Assembly (NCBI GenBank): GCA_944367415.1
Contig: CALVWN010000031.1
Span: 1 to 50,993, forward strand
Direction: 5' to 3'
DNA from: an uncultured Clostridia bacterium
GTDB lineage: Bacteria; Bacillota; Clostridia; Christensenellales; Borkfalkiaceae
Length of the DNA stretch: 50,993 nucleotides
The notes under the pieces were generated by a model. It did no database searches, was not told the origin of the DNA, and saw only the letters and a list, made by a program, of their open reading frames with translations. Positions 8,328 through 15,413 of the stretch are shown here, one piece after another; within the stretch, counting starts at the first letter, position 1; each line of letters begins with the position of its first letter. The position numbers and the translations under genes were made by a program.

Positions 8328-9108
8328 GTTTCCCCTCCGTCATCGCCGAATACAGCAGGATGTCAAATTCCCCGCCGATCTCCCCCACCGTGAGATAGGG
8401 ACTTGCCGATGCACCGTTCACCGTCAGACGGTCGCAGCGGAATACGGGCGCCGTGCGCGTTCCGTTCACCGTGGTCAGCGTCATGCGGCCGACCGCCCGC
8501 GGATGGGCGCCGAAGAGCGCGAACACCCCCGCCGCAGACAGCACGCTGACGGGATTTCCGCGAAAGTTGAGGCAGTTGCCGCTGTCCGCAAACCCTGTCC
8601 AGCGCACCGTGCGCTCCCCCGCCGTCAGCGTACAGAGCAGGAGATGCTTGCGGAAGGCGACGAATTTCCATGCCGCCCGCGCCCCCGCGCAGACGGCGAT
8701 CGCGAAACAGACCGCCCCGCACACAATGAGCGCGACGGGCGCGCGTTCGAGGTAAAACCCCGTTCCGTTCTGCGTCTCGATCCCGAAAAAACTGTAGACG
8801 GCGGTCAGGATACCGCCGAATGCGAACGTCAGCGCGAAAAAAGCGGCGACGAGGACGGCGTGCGCGCGGAGCGTGCCGCTTCCCGCAAGCAGCGCAAGTG
8901 CCGCGCCGGCGAGGAATTTCACGAGATACGCCGCCCACGCCGCAAGCGAAAGGAGCGGAAAGAGCACGGCAAACGCGCCGCCCGCCGCGGCGGAGAGGAC
9001 AAGTCGGGCGGGGCGCACCTTCATCCGCGCACACCGGAGCGCGAGAAAGAGCAGCGTGCCGTCGAGCAGCGCGTTCTCCGCAAAGGCGTATTCCCAATAG
9101 ACGACCAT
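8305..9108 (-). CDS. spoIIGA: SpoIIGA, pro-sigma-E processing aspartic protease
   Basis: Membrane-bound protease that cleaves pro-SigE. I use the ATG at 9108 ([17 protein letters not shown]) because GGGGAGG precedes it. The N-terminal half has about five hydrophobic segments (residues 4-22, 35-75, 83-108, 122-142). The C-terminal half has the catalytic aspartate motif GFADSGNCL with D175, followed by RGNPVSVLS, as expected for this family. 267 residues is shorter than the roughly 300 of Bacillus SpoIIGA. It overlaps sigE by 23 bp. Upstream there is a TATAAT without a good -35, and two GTCGAA boxes 10 bp apart at 9185-9200 that resemble Spo0A sites, matching Spo0A-activated spoIIG promoters. 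Confidence 0.93.
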   Translation of the reverse strand: MVVYWEYAFAENALLDGTLLFLALRCARMKVRPARLVLSAAAGGAFAVLFPLLSLAAWAAYLVKFLAGAALALLAGSGTLRAHAVLVAAFFALTFAFGGILTAVYSFFGIETQNGTGFYLERAPVALIVCGAVCFAIAVCAGARAAWKFVAFRKHLLLCTLTAGERTVRWTGFADSGNCLNFRGNPVSVLSAAGVFALFGAHPRAVGRMTLTTVNGTRTAPVFRCDRLTVNGASASPYLTVGEIGGEFDILLYSAMTEGKHEAAHDT

Positions 9109-9135
9109 GCCCGCCTCCCCGCGCATTTGTATGAA

Positions 9136-9200
9136 ATTATAAGACGTCCTGTCACGCGGATCGTGGAAAGAGCGGTCGCTTCCCGTCGAAATGCGTCGAA
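9136..9200 (-). promoter_or_regulatory. Putative Spo0A-type control region of spoIIGA-sigE
   Basis: On the minus strand TATAAT (9136-9141) lies 27 nt before the spoIIGA start but has no recognisable -35 at normal spacing. Two direct GTCGAA boxes (9185-9190 and 9195-9200, read on the plus strand), phased by 10 bp, match the core of the Spo0A box TGTCGAA. They would sit at about -56 to -71 of spoIIGA, somewhat further upstream than the Bacillus sites, and also just upstream of the divergent promoter at 9217. Confidence 0.5.
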
Positions 9201-9216
9201 AATTTTTTTGCACCCC

Positions 9217-9245
9217 TTGTCATGCCCCGCGCGGTATGGTATAAT
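9217..9245 (+). promoter_or_regulatory. Sigma-A promoter of the HEPN-like/CBS gene
   Basis: TTGTCA (9217-9222), 17 bp, TATAAT (9240-9245), with an extended -10 (TG at 9237-9238). The ATG at 9262 follows with GGAGG at 9252-9256. Confidence 0.85.
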
Positions 9246-9261
9246 GTCAGCGGAGGATGTT

Positions 9262-10002
9262 ATGGATATTACCAATGCGTCAAGATTCCTGCAGAGCTAT
9301 AACCGCATCGAGGCACAGCTCAAACTGCTGCACGGGGCGAAGGCGGCGATGAACTTCACCGATCTCGTCAAAAAATGCAGCGACGAGGATATCACCGTGC
9401 GGCGTTACGCCGCCGAACTGATCGACTACGGAAAACTGCGCAACGCCATCGTGCACCGCGCGGCGGGCGCGACGGATGACACCGTCATTGCCGTTCCCTG
9501 CGATGACGTCGTGCAGACCATCGAATTTATCGAGGCGCTCGTGTGCCGCCCGCCCCGGCTCATCGACGCCATCAAGGTGAAGAAGATCGCGTCCGTCTTC
9601 GCCGACAGACCCGTGCTGAATGCCGTGGAAGCCTTCCGCGAATACCGCCAGAAGACGCTCATTGTCTACGACCACGGCACGATGGTGGGCGTCATCAACA
9701 GCTACGGGCTGTATGCGGAGATTGAAGCGCGCGTGCGCGCAGGCGACGATCTCGCCGCATTCTTCAAAGAGACACTCTGCCGCGATATCCTGCACGAACA
9801 CGATCTGAAAAAATACCGCATCATGAGCCAGGATGCCACCGTCTTCGAGGTGTTCGTCGCCTTCGAGGAGCGAAAAGACCTCATCGCCGTCATCGTCACG
9901 GAGAACGGGGTGCTCGGGGAAAAGGTGCTTTCCATCGTCACCCCCTCCGATTTCCCGCGCATCAATCACTTCCTCGAGACCTACAACACCAAGCCATTCT
10001 GA
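9262..10002 (+). CDS. HEPN-like/CBS-domain protein, first paralogue (246 aa)
   Basis: Start at 9262 chosen for the GGAGG 5 nt upstream; the open frame before it is a shadow of spoIIGA. Residues 1-95 form an all-helical domain with YGKLRNAIVH (R60-N61-x3-H65), the R-N-x3-H signature seen in HEPN domains. Residues about 100-235 contain two CBS-like motifs (TLIVYDHGTMVGVINSYGL; LIAVIVTENGVLGEKVLSIVTPSDF), which usually bind adenine nucleotides. A second copy with the same layout lies at 14672-15376. HEPN domains are often RNases or RNA-binding modules, so a nucleotide-sensing RNA-acting protein is possible, but this is inference; the CBS part is secure and the HEPN call moderate. A strong promoter for a presumed RNA starts 61 bp downstream. 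Confidence 0.75.
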   Translation: MDITNASRFLQSYNRIEAQLKLLHGAKAAMNFTDLVKKCSDEDITVRRYAAELIDYGKLRNAIVHRAAGATDDTVIAVPCDDVVQTIEFIEALVCRPPRLIDAIKVKKIASVFADRPVLNAVEAFREYRQKTLIVYDHGTMVGVINSYGLYAEIEARVRAGDDLAAFFKETLCRDILHEHDLKKYRIMSQDATVFEVFVAFEERKDLIAVIVTENGVLGEKVLSIVTPSDFPRINHFLETYNTKPF

Positions 10003-10063
10003 CCCGGGTTTTTCGGAAAAGAAAGAAAGTTGCAAAAAATTAAAAATTTTTTCAGAAAAACTA

Positions 10064-10091
10064 TTGACAAACTAAAAATCCATGCTATAAT
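10064..10091 (+). promoter_or_regulatory. Very strong sigma-A promoter of the presumed structured RNA
   Basis: TTGACA (10064-10069), 16 bp, TATAAT (10086-10091), with an extended TGC immediately before the -10. Both hexamers are perfect. No gene with a normal start and ribosome site follows; transcription should begin near 10098. Confidence 0.9.
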
Positions 10092-10097
10092 GAAGGC

Positions 10098-10690
10098 ACA
10101 ACAAGGGAGTAGCCAAAAGGAAGTTCCCCAAAAAGGAAACAGATCGGCGGCTCACAACAAGGATCGGACAAATTTCCATCGGAAGCTCTTCGAGAAATGT
10201 ATTCTCTGCGGGTCGATCGGAGGATCGATGCAGGACGAGAAGAGAAAAAGAGAGAAAGATGAACGAAACAAACTTGTGATAAACCGAAAAGAGACTGATT
10301 TGGAAACGAAACCGGATTCCACCCGCAGACGCAAGTTTCGCGTACGGAAACAAACGGGAAAACGAAAACCAAGCGGAAACTCCATTCGTTGCATGGGTTT
10401 AGCATCTGCCAAAACCAAAGGATGAAACAACTGAACAGTATTCTTCATAAATCCAAAGCTATGAAAAATGCGACAGCAATTCCCCCATCCGAAGGAAGCG
10501 GCAAAACGGAACGCAAAAGGAAAAGAAATTTCCGATCGAAAGTCAGGGAGTTCAACCGAACAAGACGAAAGGAAAATAGGTTGAAAAGTGTAAGTACGAC
10601 TTAGATCTGAACTTTTCGGAATCAACGTTTCGAAACGATGATAAACGCCATGAAAAACGGGGGCGTATCGTGAGATACGCCCCTTACTTT
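10098..10690 (+). ncRNA. Putative large structured noncoding RNA (about 590 nt)
   Basis: A strong promoter and a strong hairpin terminator bracket about 590 nt that look noncoding: base composition is clearly A/purine-rich and lower in GC than the coding DNA around it, and the frames open here would give Lys/Arg-rich or Ser/Phe-rich chains without ribosome sites. Local helices are frequent: GAGAA/TTCTC (10192-10206, 5-nt loop), TCGATC/GATCGA around GGAG (10213-10228), TAAGT/ACTTA (10591-10603) nested inside GTTGA/TCAAC plus AAAGT/ACTTT (10580-10626), and CGTTTC/GAAACG (10626-10637). GGAAAC recurs four times. I do not see the conserved segments of RNase P RNA, tmRNA or 6S RNA. Length and architecture recall the large ornate RNAs OLE and ROOL, but I cannot assign it. 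Confidence 0.62.
10660..10688 (+). terminator. Terminator-like hairpin ending the presumed RNA
   Basis: GGGGCGTATC (10660-10669) pairs perfectly with GATACGCCCC (10674-10683) around a GTGA (GNRA-type) loop, followed by a short broken T-run. It could also be the 3' stabilising stem of the RNA. Confidence 0.75.
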
Positions 10691-10835
10691 GTGCCCTCCC
10701 CTACCCTATACTTGCGACCGCGCGCGTCCCCCGTTCGCGCCATCCCGCCGCCGGATGGGTCGGCGCTGCCGCTTCCCGCGCTGCCGGGGCGCGCAGATCG
10801 CGCAAGGGTTCGCTTGCCCGTTCAAGGAGATACAA

Positions 10836-11318
10836 ATGGAGATCAAAGAATTTTCCCCCGAATCGGAGGACGGTCTCAAAGACCTCCTGGTGGAGCTGCA
10901 GACGCATCTTGCCGCCATCGACCCCGATCATATCGTCATCCTGCGCGACAATTACCGCGACGACTACTTCGCCCATGTGACGGATGCCGTCAGACAGCAC
11001 GCGGGCAAGATCTTTCTCGCCATGGAAGACGGCAAGGCGATCGGCACCGTGATCTGTATGATCCCGCCCTGCGGCAAAGAGAGCCGCATCACGACCAGAT
11101 GTCCGAAATGCGGCTTCATCTCCGATCTTGTCGTGACCGCCCGCGCGCGCGGCAAGGGCGTCGGCAGTGCGCTGATGGCGCGTGCGCGGCAGTTTTTTCG
11201 TACGCAGAACTGCGAATATGTACAGCTGTGCGTCAGTGCGCAGAACGAACGCGCGCTCGCCTTCTATGCACGGCTCGGGCTGCGGCCGGACTGCCTGTAC
11301 CTCACCCAGAAACTATAA
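10836..11318 (+). CDS. GNAT family N-acetyltransferase (160 aa)
   Basis: The ATG at 10836 has AAGGAG 6 nt upstream. The acetyl-CoA binding loop is visible as ARARGKGVGSALMARA (about residues 101-116), preceded by the strand ISDLVV and followed by QLCVSAQNERALAFYARLGLRP, the typical C-terminal GNAT motif. Substrate unknown. An unusual point is a Cys cluster (PPCGKE and RCPKCGF, near residues 77-92) inserted before the acetyl-CoA motif, which could be a small metal site. The gene stands alone between the presumed RNA and a bidirectional terminator. Confidence 0.9.
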   Translation: MEIKEFSPESEDGLKDLLVELQTHLAAIDPDHIVILRDNYRDDYFAHVTDAVRQHAGKIFLAMEDGKAIGTVICMIPPCGKESRITTRCPKCGFISDLVVTARARGKGVGSALMARARQFFRTQNCEYVQLCVSAQNERALAFYARLGLRPDCLYLTQKL

Positions 11319-11347
11319 AAACGGCGCTCTCGCGAGCGCCGTTTTTT
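11317..11347. terminator. Bidirectional intrinsic terminator
   Basis: ACGGCGCTC (11321-11329) pairs with GAGCGCCGT (11334-11342) around TCGC, with A4 before and T6 after. It separates the GNAT gene from the convergent nfn operon. Confidence 0.93.
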
Positions 11348-11351
11348 ATCC

Positions 11352-12746
11352 TTACTTGCTTCTGATATACTCGTCGATCGCCTTGGCAGCCGTCTTGCCT
11401 GCGCCCATCGCGAGGATGACGGTCGCGGCGCCCGTGACGGCGTCGCCGCCCGCATAGACGCCCTCGAGACTCGTCTTGCCGTTCTCGTCGGCGACGATCT
11501 CGCCGCGGCGCTGCGTCTCCAGCCCGGGCGTCGTCTTCTTGAGCAACGGATTGGGCGAGGTACCGAGCGCCATGATGACGCAGTCGACATCCATCTCGAC
11601 CTCGCTGCCGGGGATCTCGACGGGGCGGCGGCGGCCGGAGGCGTCCGGTTCCCCCAGCTCCATGCGGATGCAGCGCAGGCCCGTGACGTTGTCGTCCTTG
11701 TCCGTCAGGATCTCAACGGGATTGGTGAGGAGCTTGAAGACGATCTCCGCCTCTTTTGCATGCTCGACCTCCTCGCGGCGGGCGGGAAGTTCCGCTTCCG
11801 AGCGCCGGTAGACGATATACACCGTCTCCGCGCCGAGACGCTTTGCGCAGCGCGCCGCATCCATCGCGACATTGCCGCCGCCAACGACGGCGATCTTCTT
11901 CGCGTGCAGGATGGGCGTCTCGCTGTCGGGCTCGTACGCCTTCATGAGGTTGGTGCGCGTGAGATACTCGTTGGCGGAGAACACGCCCTTCGCGCCCTCG
12001 CCCTTGATGCCCATGAACCTGGGAAGCCCCGCGCCCGTTCCGAGGAAGATGGCTTCGAAGCCGTACTCCTCCTTGAGTTCTTCGATGGTGAGGACGCGAC
12101 CGATGACAAAGTCCGTCTCGACCTTGACGCCGAGCGCCTTCAGCCCGTCCACTTCCTTGCGGACGATCTCCTTGGGAAGACGGAATTCTGGGATGCCGTA
12201 GACAAGCACGCCGCCTGCGACGTGCAGCGCCTCGAAGACGGTGACGTCATAGCCGAGCTTTGCGAGGTCGCCCGCGCAGGTAAGTCCTGCGGGGCCGGAG
12301 CCGATGACTGCGACTTTATGACCGTTGGACGCGGGTCTTGCGGGCGCTGCGGTCGCATGGTTCATGTGCCAATCGGCGACGAAGCGCTCCAGCCGCCCGA
12401 TCCCGACCGGCTCTCCCTTGATGCCGCGCGTGCATTTCCCCTCGCACTGCGTCTCCTGCGGGCAGACTCTGCCGCAGACGGCAGGCAAAGAGGACGTGCG
12501 GGCGATGACTTCATACGCCTCCTCGAACTTCCCCTCCGCAACGAGCGCAATGAATGCGGGAATATCTACCGCGACGGGGCAGCCGTTCACGCAGGGCTTG
12601 TTTTTACAGTTGAGGCAGCGCTTTGCCTCGTCGATCGCCGTCGCCTCGTCATAGCCGAGCGCAACTTCCTTAAAATTCTTATTGCGGACGAGCGGCTCCT
12701 GCGAGGGCATCGGGTGCTTTTTGGGATCCATATTGAACTTCGGCAT
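11352..12746 (-). CDS. nfnB: NADPH-binding large subunit of NfnAB / GltA-type glutamate synthase small chain
   Basis: 464 residues from the ATG at 12746, which has AAGGAGG 9 nt upstream. The N-terminal cluster-binding region has CLNCKNKPCVNGCP and CGRVCPQETQCEGKC. A FAD Rossmann motif follows (VIGSGPAGLTCAGDLAKLG), then the NADPH motif VVGGGNVAMDAARCAKRLG with YRRSEAELPARREE, and a C-terminal FAD motif ending in GVYAGGDAVTGAATVILAMG. With the FAD/2Fe-2S subunit encoded 1 bp upstream, this is the NfnAB (SudAB-type) NADH-dependent reduced ferredoxin:NADP oxidoreductase, an electron-bifurcating cytoplasmic enzyme. Alone the chain could be read as GltD; the partner gene decides for Nfn. Confidence 0.92.
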   Translation of the reverse strand: MPKFNMDPKKHPMPSQEPLVRNKNFKEVALGYDEATAIDEAKRCLNCKNKPCVNGCPVAVDIPAFIALVAEGKFEEAYEVIARTSSLPAVCGRVCPQETQCEGKCTRGIKGEPVGIGRLERFVADWHMNHATAAPARPASNGHKVAVIGSGPAGLTCAGDLAKLGYDVTVFEALHVAGGVLVYGIPEFRLPKEIVRKEVDGLKALGVKVETDFVIGRVLTIEELKEEYGFEAIFLGTGAGLPRFMGIKGEGAKGVFSANEYLTRTNLMKAYEPDSETPILHAKKIAVVGGGNVAMDAARCAKRLGAETVYIVYRRSEAELPARREEVEHAKEAEIVFKLLTNPVEILTDKDDNVTGLRCIRMELGEPDASGRRRPVEIPGSEVEMDVDCVIMALGTSPNPLLKKTTPGLETQRRGEIVADENGKTSLEGVYAGGDAVTGAATVILAMGAGKTAAKAIDEYIRSK

Positions 12747-12747
12747 A

Positions 12748-13590
12748 TCAGGACACCTCCTTCTTGAACAGATTGCAATGCTTTTCTCTCGCCTTCGCCT
12801 CAAATTCGACGTAGGTGCGCGAACGCTTCATCGCCTCGTCGAAATCGATGAGGTGCGCGTCGAAGTCGGGGCCGTCCACGCAGGCGAACTTCATCTCGCC
12901 GCCCACGGTGACGCGGCAGCAGCCGCACATCCCCGTTCCGTCGATCATGATGGGATTCATACTGGCGATCGTCTTGATGTTATAGGGCTTGGTCGCCGCG
13001 GCGACGAATTTCATCATGATGAGCGGGCCGATCGTAATGACGGCGTCAAAGGTCTCCCCGCTCTCCAGAAGGCGGTTGAGCGGCACGCAGACGTTGCCCT
13101 TTTCGCCGTAGGAACCGTCATCCGTCATCATGAAGAAGCGGTCGCTGACCTCCTTGAATTCCTGTTCGAGAATGACGAGATCCTGATTGCGGAACCCGAC
13201 GATGGAAGTGACCTCCGCCCCCTGCTCGTGCAGTGCGCGCGCGACGGGAAGCGCGATCGCGCAGCCGACGCCGCCCCCGACGACGGCGACCTTCTTCAAC
13301 CCCTCGATGTGCGTGGGCGTCCCGAGCGGGCCGACAAAATCGGCGACACAGCCGCCCTGCGGCAGCGTCGCGAGCGTCATGGTCGCTCCGCCGACGATCT
13401 GGAAGATGATGGTGACCGTTCCGGCCTCTGTGTCGCATCCGGCAATGGTGAGCGGAATACGCTCGCCGCGCTCATCCGCGCGCAGGATGATGAACTGACC
13501 CGCGCGTGCCTTCTTCGCAATGAGGGGCGCCTTGATCTCCATCCGCATGACGGTGGGATTGAGCGCCTCTTTCTTTACGATCTCGAACAT
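12748..13590 (-). CDS. nfnA: NfnA, FAD/2Fe-2S subunit of ferredoxin:NADP oxidoreductase
   Basis: 280 residues from the ATG at 13590, 10 nt after AAGGAG; an ATG 9 nt upstream is possible but too close to that site. The ferredoxin-reductase-like part has ARAGQFIILR and RIPLTIAG for FAD binding, and GGVGCAIALPVARALHEQG for NAD binding. The C-terminus carries the PyrK/SudB-type 2Fe-2S cysteines in GTGMCGCCRVTVGG and FACVDGPDFDAH. It is followed within 1 bp by the partner gene and preceded by a consensus promoter at 13625-13653. Together they couple NADPH, NADH and ferredoxin pools, complementing the Rnf complex encoded at 30163-37110. Confidence 0.93.
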   Translation of the reverse strand: MFEIVKKEALNPTVMRMEIKAPLIAKKARAGQFIILRADERGERIPLTIAGCDTEAGTVTIIFQIVGGATMTLATLPQGGCVADFVGPLGTPTHIEGLKKVAVVGGGVGCAIALPVARALHEQGAEVTSIVGFRNQDLVILEQEFKEVSDRFFMMTDDGSYGEKGNVCVPLNRLLESGETFDAVITIGPLIMMKFVAAATKPYNIKTIASMNPIMIDGTGMCGCCRVTVGGEMKFACVDGPDFDAHLIDFDEAMKRSRTYVEFEAKAREKHCNLFKKEVS

Positions 13591-13624
13591 ATTTTGCATT
13601 CTCCTTGTAAAATTTCCATCAAAT

Positions 13625-13653
13625 ATTATACTATCCGTCCGTCAAATTGTCAA
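13625..13653 (-). promoter_or_regulatory. Sigma-A promoter of nfnAB
   Basis: Minus strand TTGACA (13648-13653), 17 bp, TATAAT (13625-13630); a perfect consensus, 34 nt before the nfnA start. Confidence 0.92.
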
Positions 13654-13697
13654 TGGGGATGAACGGGATTTTTCTCGCAATTCTTTTCGTGAAAGGG

Positions 13698-13726
13698 TTG
13701 ACTTTCCCTCCCGGATAGGATATAAT
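13698..13726 (+). promoter_or_regulatory. Sigma-A promoter of the first degV gene
   Basis: TTGACT (13698-13703), 17 bp, TATAAT (13721-13726), 41 nt before the ATG at 13768. Confidence 0.92.
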
Positions 13727-13767
13727 GAAAATTAGTTCAAAAAATGAAATAATCATTGGAGAGTGAC

Positions 13768-14637
13768 ATGGCGAACATCAAAGTCGTCACCGACTCGAAC
13801 AGCGGCATCACGCAGTCGGAAGCGGAGAAACTGGGAATCTCCGTTATCCCGATGCCCTTTCTGATCGATGGCGAGGAATATCTGGAAGACATCAACCTCA
13901 CCCAAAAGGAGTTCTACGAGCATCTGCGCGCGGACGCATCCGTCTCCACGTCGCAGCCCGCCGTTGCGACCGTCACCGATCTTTGGGACGAACTGCTCAA
14001 AGAAGACTGCGAGATCGTGCATATCCCGATGTCGAGCGGACTTTCGGAGACCTGCCATACGGCGCAGAACCTCGCAAAGGAGTACGGCGGCAAGGTACAC
14101 GTCGTCGACAATCAGCGCATTTCCGTCACGCAGAAACAGAGCGTTCTGGACGCGCTCAAGCTCATCGAACGCGGCGTGAGCGCGGCGGACATCAAAGAAT
14201 ATCTCGAGATGACGGCGCACGACAGCAGCATCTATATCTCGCTCGAGACGCTCAAATACCTCAAAAAAGGCGGAAGGCTCACCCCCGCCGCCGCACTCGT
14301 CGGATCCATCCTGCGCATCAAACCCGTCCTGCAGATCCAGGGCGAAAAACTTGACGCCTATAAGAAGGTGCTTTCCGCCAAGCAGGCAAAGCAGGAGATG
14401 ATCGGCGCGATCCGCCACGATCTCACCACCCGCTTTGCAAAGTTCCGCGCAGACGGAGAAATGACCATCTCCATCGCACATACCGACAGCGCCGAGGAAG
14501 CTCAGATCTTCCGCAAGGAACTGGAGGAGGCGTTCCCCGACGTGCCCGTCGTGTACGTCGATCCCCTCTCCCTCTCCGTCTCCTGCCATATCGGCCCGGG
14601 TGCCCTCGCCTGCACCGCGACGCGCGTTCTGCTCTGA
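13768..14637 (+). CDS. DegV family fatty-acid-binding protein, first copy (289 aa)
   Basis: The ATG at 13768 follows GGAGAG. VVTDSNSGI at the N-terminus, HIPMSSGLSETCHTAQNLA (the fatty-acid-contacting SSGLS loop) and LKYLKKGGRL / IKPVLQI in the middle are DegV hallmarks; the C-terminus has the usual HIGPGALACT. DegV/FakB proteins bind fatty acids and, where a FakA kinase exists, present them for phosphorylation; no fakA is in this window. A second, divergent copy lies at 18446-19318. The gene has its own promoter and terminator. Confidence 0.92.
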   Translation: MANIKVVTDSNSGITQSEAEKLGISVIPMPFLIDGEEYLEDINLTQKEFYEHLRADASVSTSQPAVATVTDLWDELLKEDCEIVHIPMSSGLSETCHTAQNLAKEYGGKVHVVDNQRISVTQKQSVLDALKLIERGVSAADIKEYLEMTAHDSSIYISLETLKYLKKGGRLTPAAALVGSILRIKPVLQIQGEKLDAYKKVLSAKQAKQEMIGAIRHDLTTRFAKFRADGEMTISIAHTDSAEEAQIFRKELEEAFPDVPVVYVDPLSLSVSCHIGPGALACTATRVLL

Positions 14638-14641
14638 ATTC

Positions 14642-14673
14642 AAAAAACCGCCGGATCCCCCGGCGGTTTTTTT
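14642..14673. terminator. Bidirectional intrinsic terminator
   Basis: CCGCCGG (14648-14654) pairs with CCGGCGG (14660-14666), with A6 before and T7 after, between degV and the convergent HEPN-like/CBS gene, whose stop codon it touches. Confidence 0.92.
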
Positions 14674-15376
14674 ATGACTCTTCGAGAATACGGATGAGCA
14701 TGGGAATGTCCGCACTCGTGAGCAGATTGACGATCTTGCCCGAATGGCCGTTCTCCGTAATGACGACGGCGAGGAGCTTGCGGTTGTCCTCGAAGGCGTC
14801 GATCGCCTCCTGTACGGTGTCATTGCGCCCGAGTACGCGGTAAAAACGGTTCATGTCCTCCTCATGAAGGACGTCCGCGCATGGCGTCATGAGAAATTCA
14901 TCCATATCCTCGCCCCGTTCGAGCGCCTGACCCATGACGCGCACGATGCGGCGGTTGTTGAGAATGCCGATCATGCGCTCGCCGCGGTAGACGGGCAGAT
15001 TGGAATAATTGGTCTGCGCGATGCGCGTCACGGCGTCGGCGAGCGTTGCATCCGCCTCGATGCCCGTGACGTTTTTTTCCTTGAGGACGGAGAGTTTGGG
15101 CGGCTGCGACAGAAGCTCTGCGACGTGACAGATGAGCTGCGTGATCTCGGCACACGGCTCGGCGATGATGCGGTCTCGCTTGCTCTCATGCACGATGACG
15201 TTGCGCAGCCTGGCGCACAGCAGCAGGTCGTCCTCATATTTTCTGACGGTGTTGTTGAACTCCGCACAGCGGCGCACGAGGTCGGAGAACTGCAAATTCC
15301 CCTTGCCCCGATAGATGGAGCGCATCCTCGAATCGATGGTGTTGTAGGCGGAAATAAAATCGATGGCATTGCTCAT
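14672..15376 (-). CDS. HEPN-like/CBS-domain protein, second paralogue (234 aa)
   Basis: Same layout as the protein at 9262-10002: an N-terminal helical domain with AYNTIDSRMRSIYRGKG, FSDLVRRC and ARLRNVIVHE (R58-N59-x3-H63, HEPN-type signature), then a CBS pair (NLPVYRGERMIGILNNRRIVRVM; LLAVVITENGHSGKIVNLLTSADIP). The first CBS half is closer to the canonical pattern than in the other copy. The start codon lies only 6 nt after a TATACT -10 box, so the mRNA is probably leaderless; no ribosome site exists. The two copies differ widely in sequence, so the duplication is old. Function unknown; a nucleotide-responsive RNA-acting protein is a hypothesis. Confidence 0.75.
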   Translation of the reverse strand: MSNAIDFISAYNTIDSRMRSIYRGKGNLQFSDLVRRCAEFNNTVRKYEDDLLLCARLRNVIVHESKRDRIIAEPCAEITQLICHVAELLSQPPKLSVLKEKNVTGIEADATLADAVTRIAQTNYSNLPVYRGERMIGILNNRRIVRVMGQALERGEDMDEFLMTPCADVLHEEDMNRFYRVLGRNDTVQEAIDAFEDNRKLLAVVITENGHSGKIVNLLTSADIPMLIRILEES

Positions 15377-15382
15377 GACAGC

Positions 15383-15411
15383 AGTATATCATATCCCGTG
15401 CAAAAATGCAA
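15383..15411 (-). promoter_or_regulatory. Promoter of the second HEPN-like/CBS gene (leaderless)
   Basis: Minus strand TTGCAT (15406-15411), 17 bp, TATACT (15383-15388), with an extended TGA before the -10. The start codon at 15376 begins where transcription should start. Confidence 0.8.
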
Positions 15412-15413
15412 GA

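Noticed and set aside
8269-9261. Extended N-terminus of the first HEPN-like/CBS gene
   Set aside because: The segment is antisense to spoIIGA, and a promoter plus ribosome site lie directly before 9262.
10030-10625. Plus- and minus-strand ORFs of 71-157 codons inside the presumed RNA
   Set aside because: Sequences are Lys/Arg-rich or Ser/Phe-rich, overlap each other in different frames and lack ribosome sites.
10098-10690. RNase P RNA, tmRNA or 6S RNA
   Set aside because: I could not find the conserved RNase P segments, a tmRNA acceptor/T-loop end or the 6S layout.
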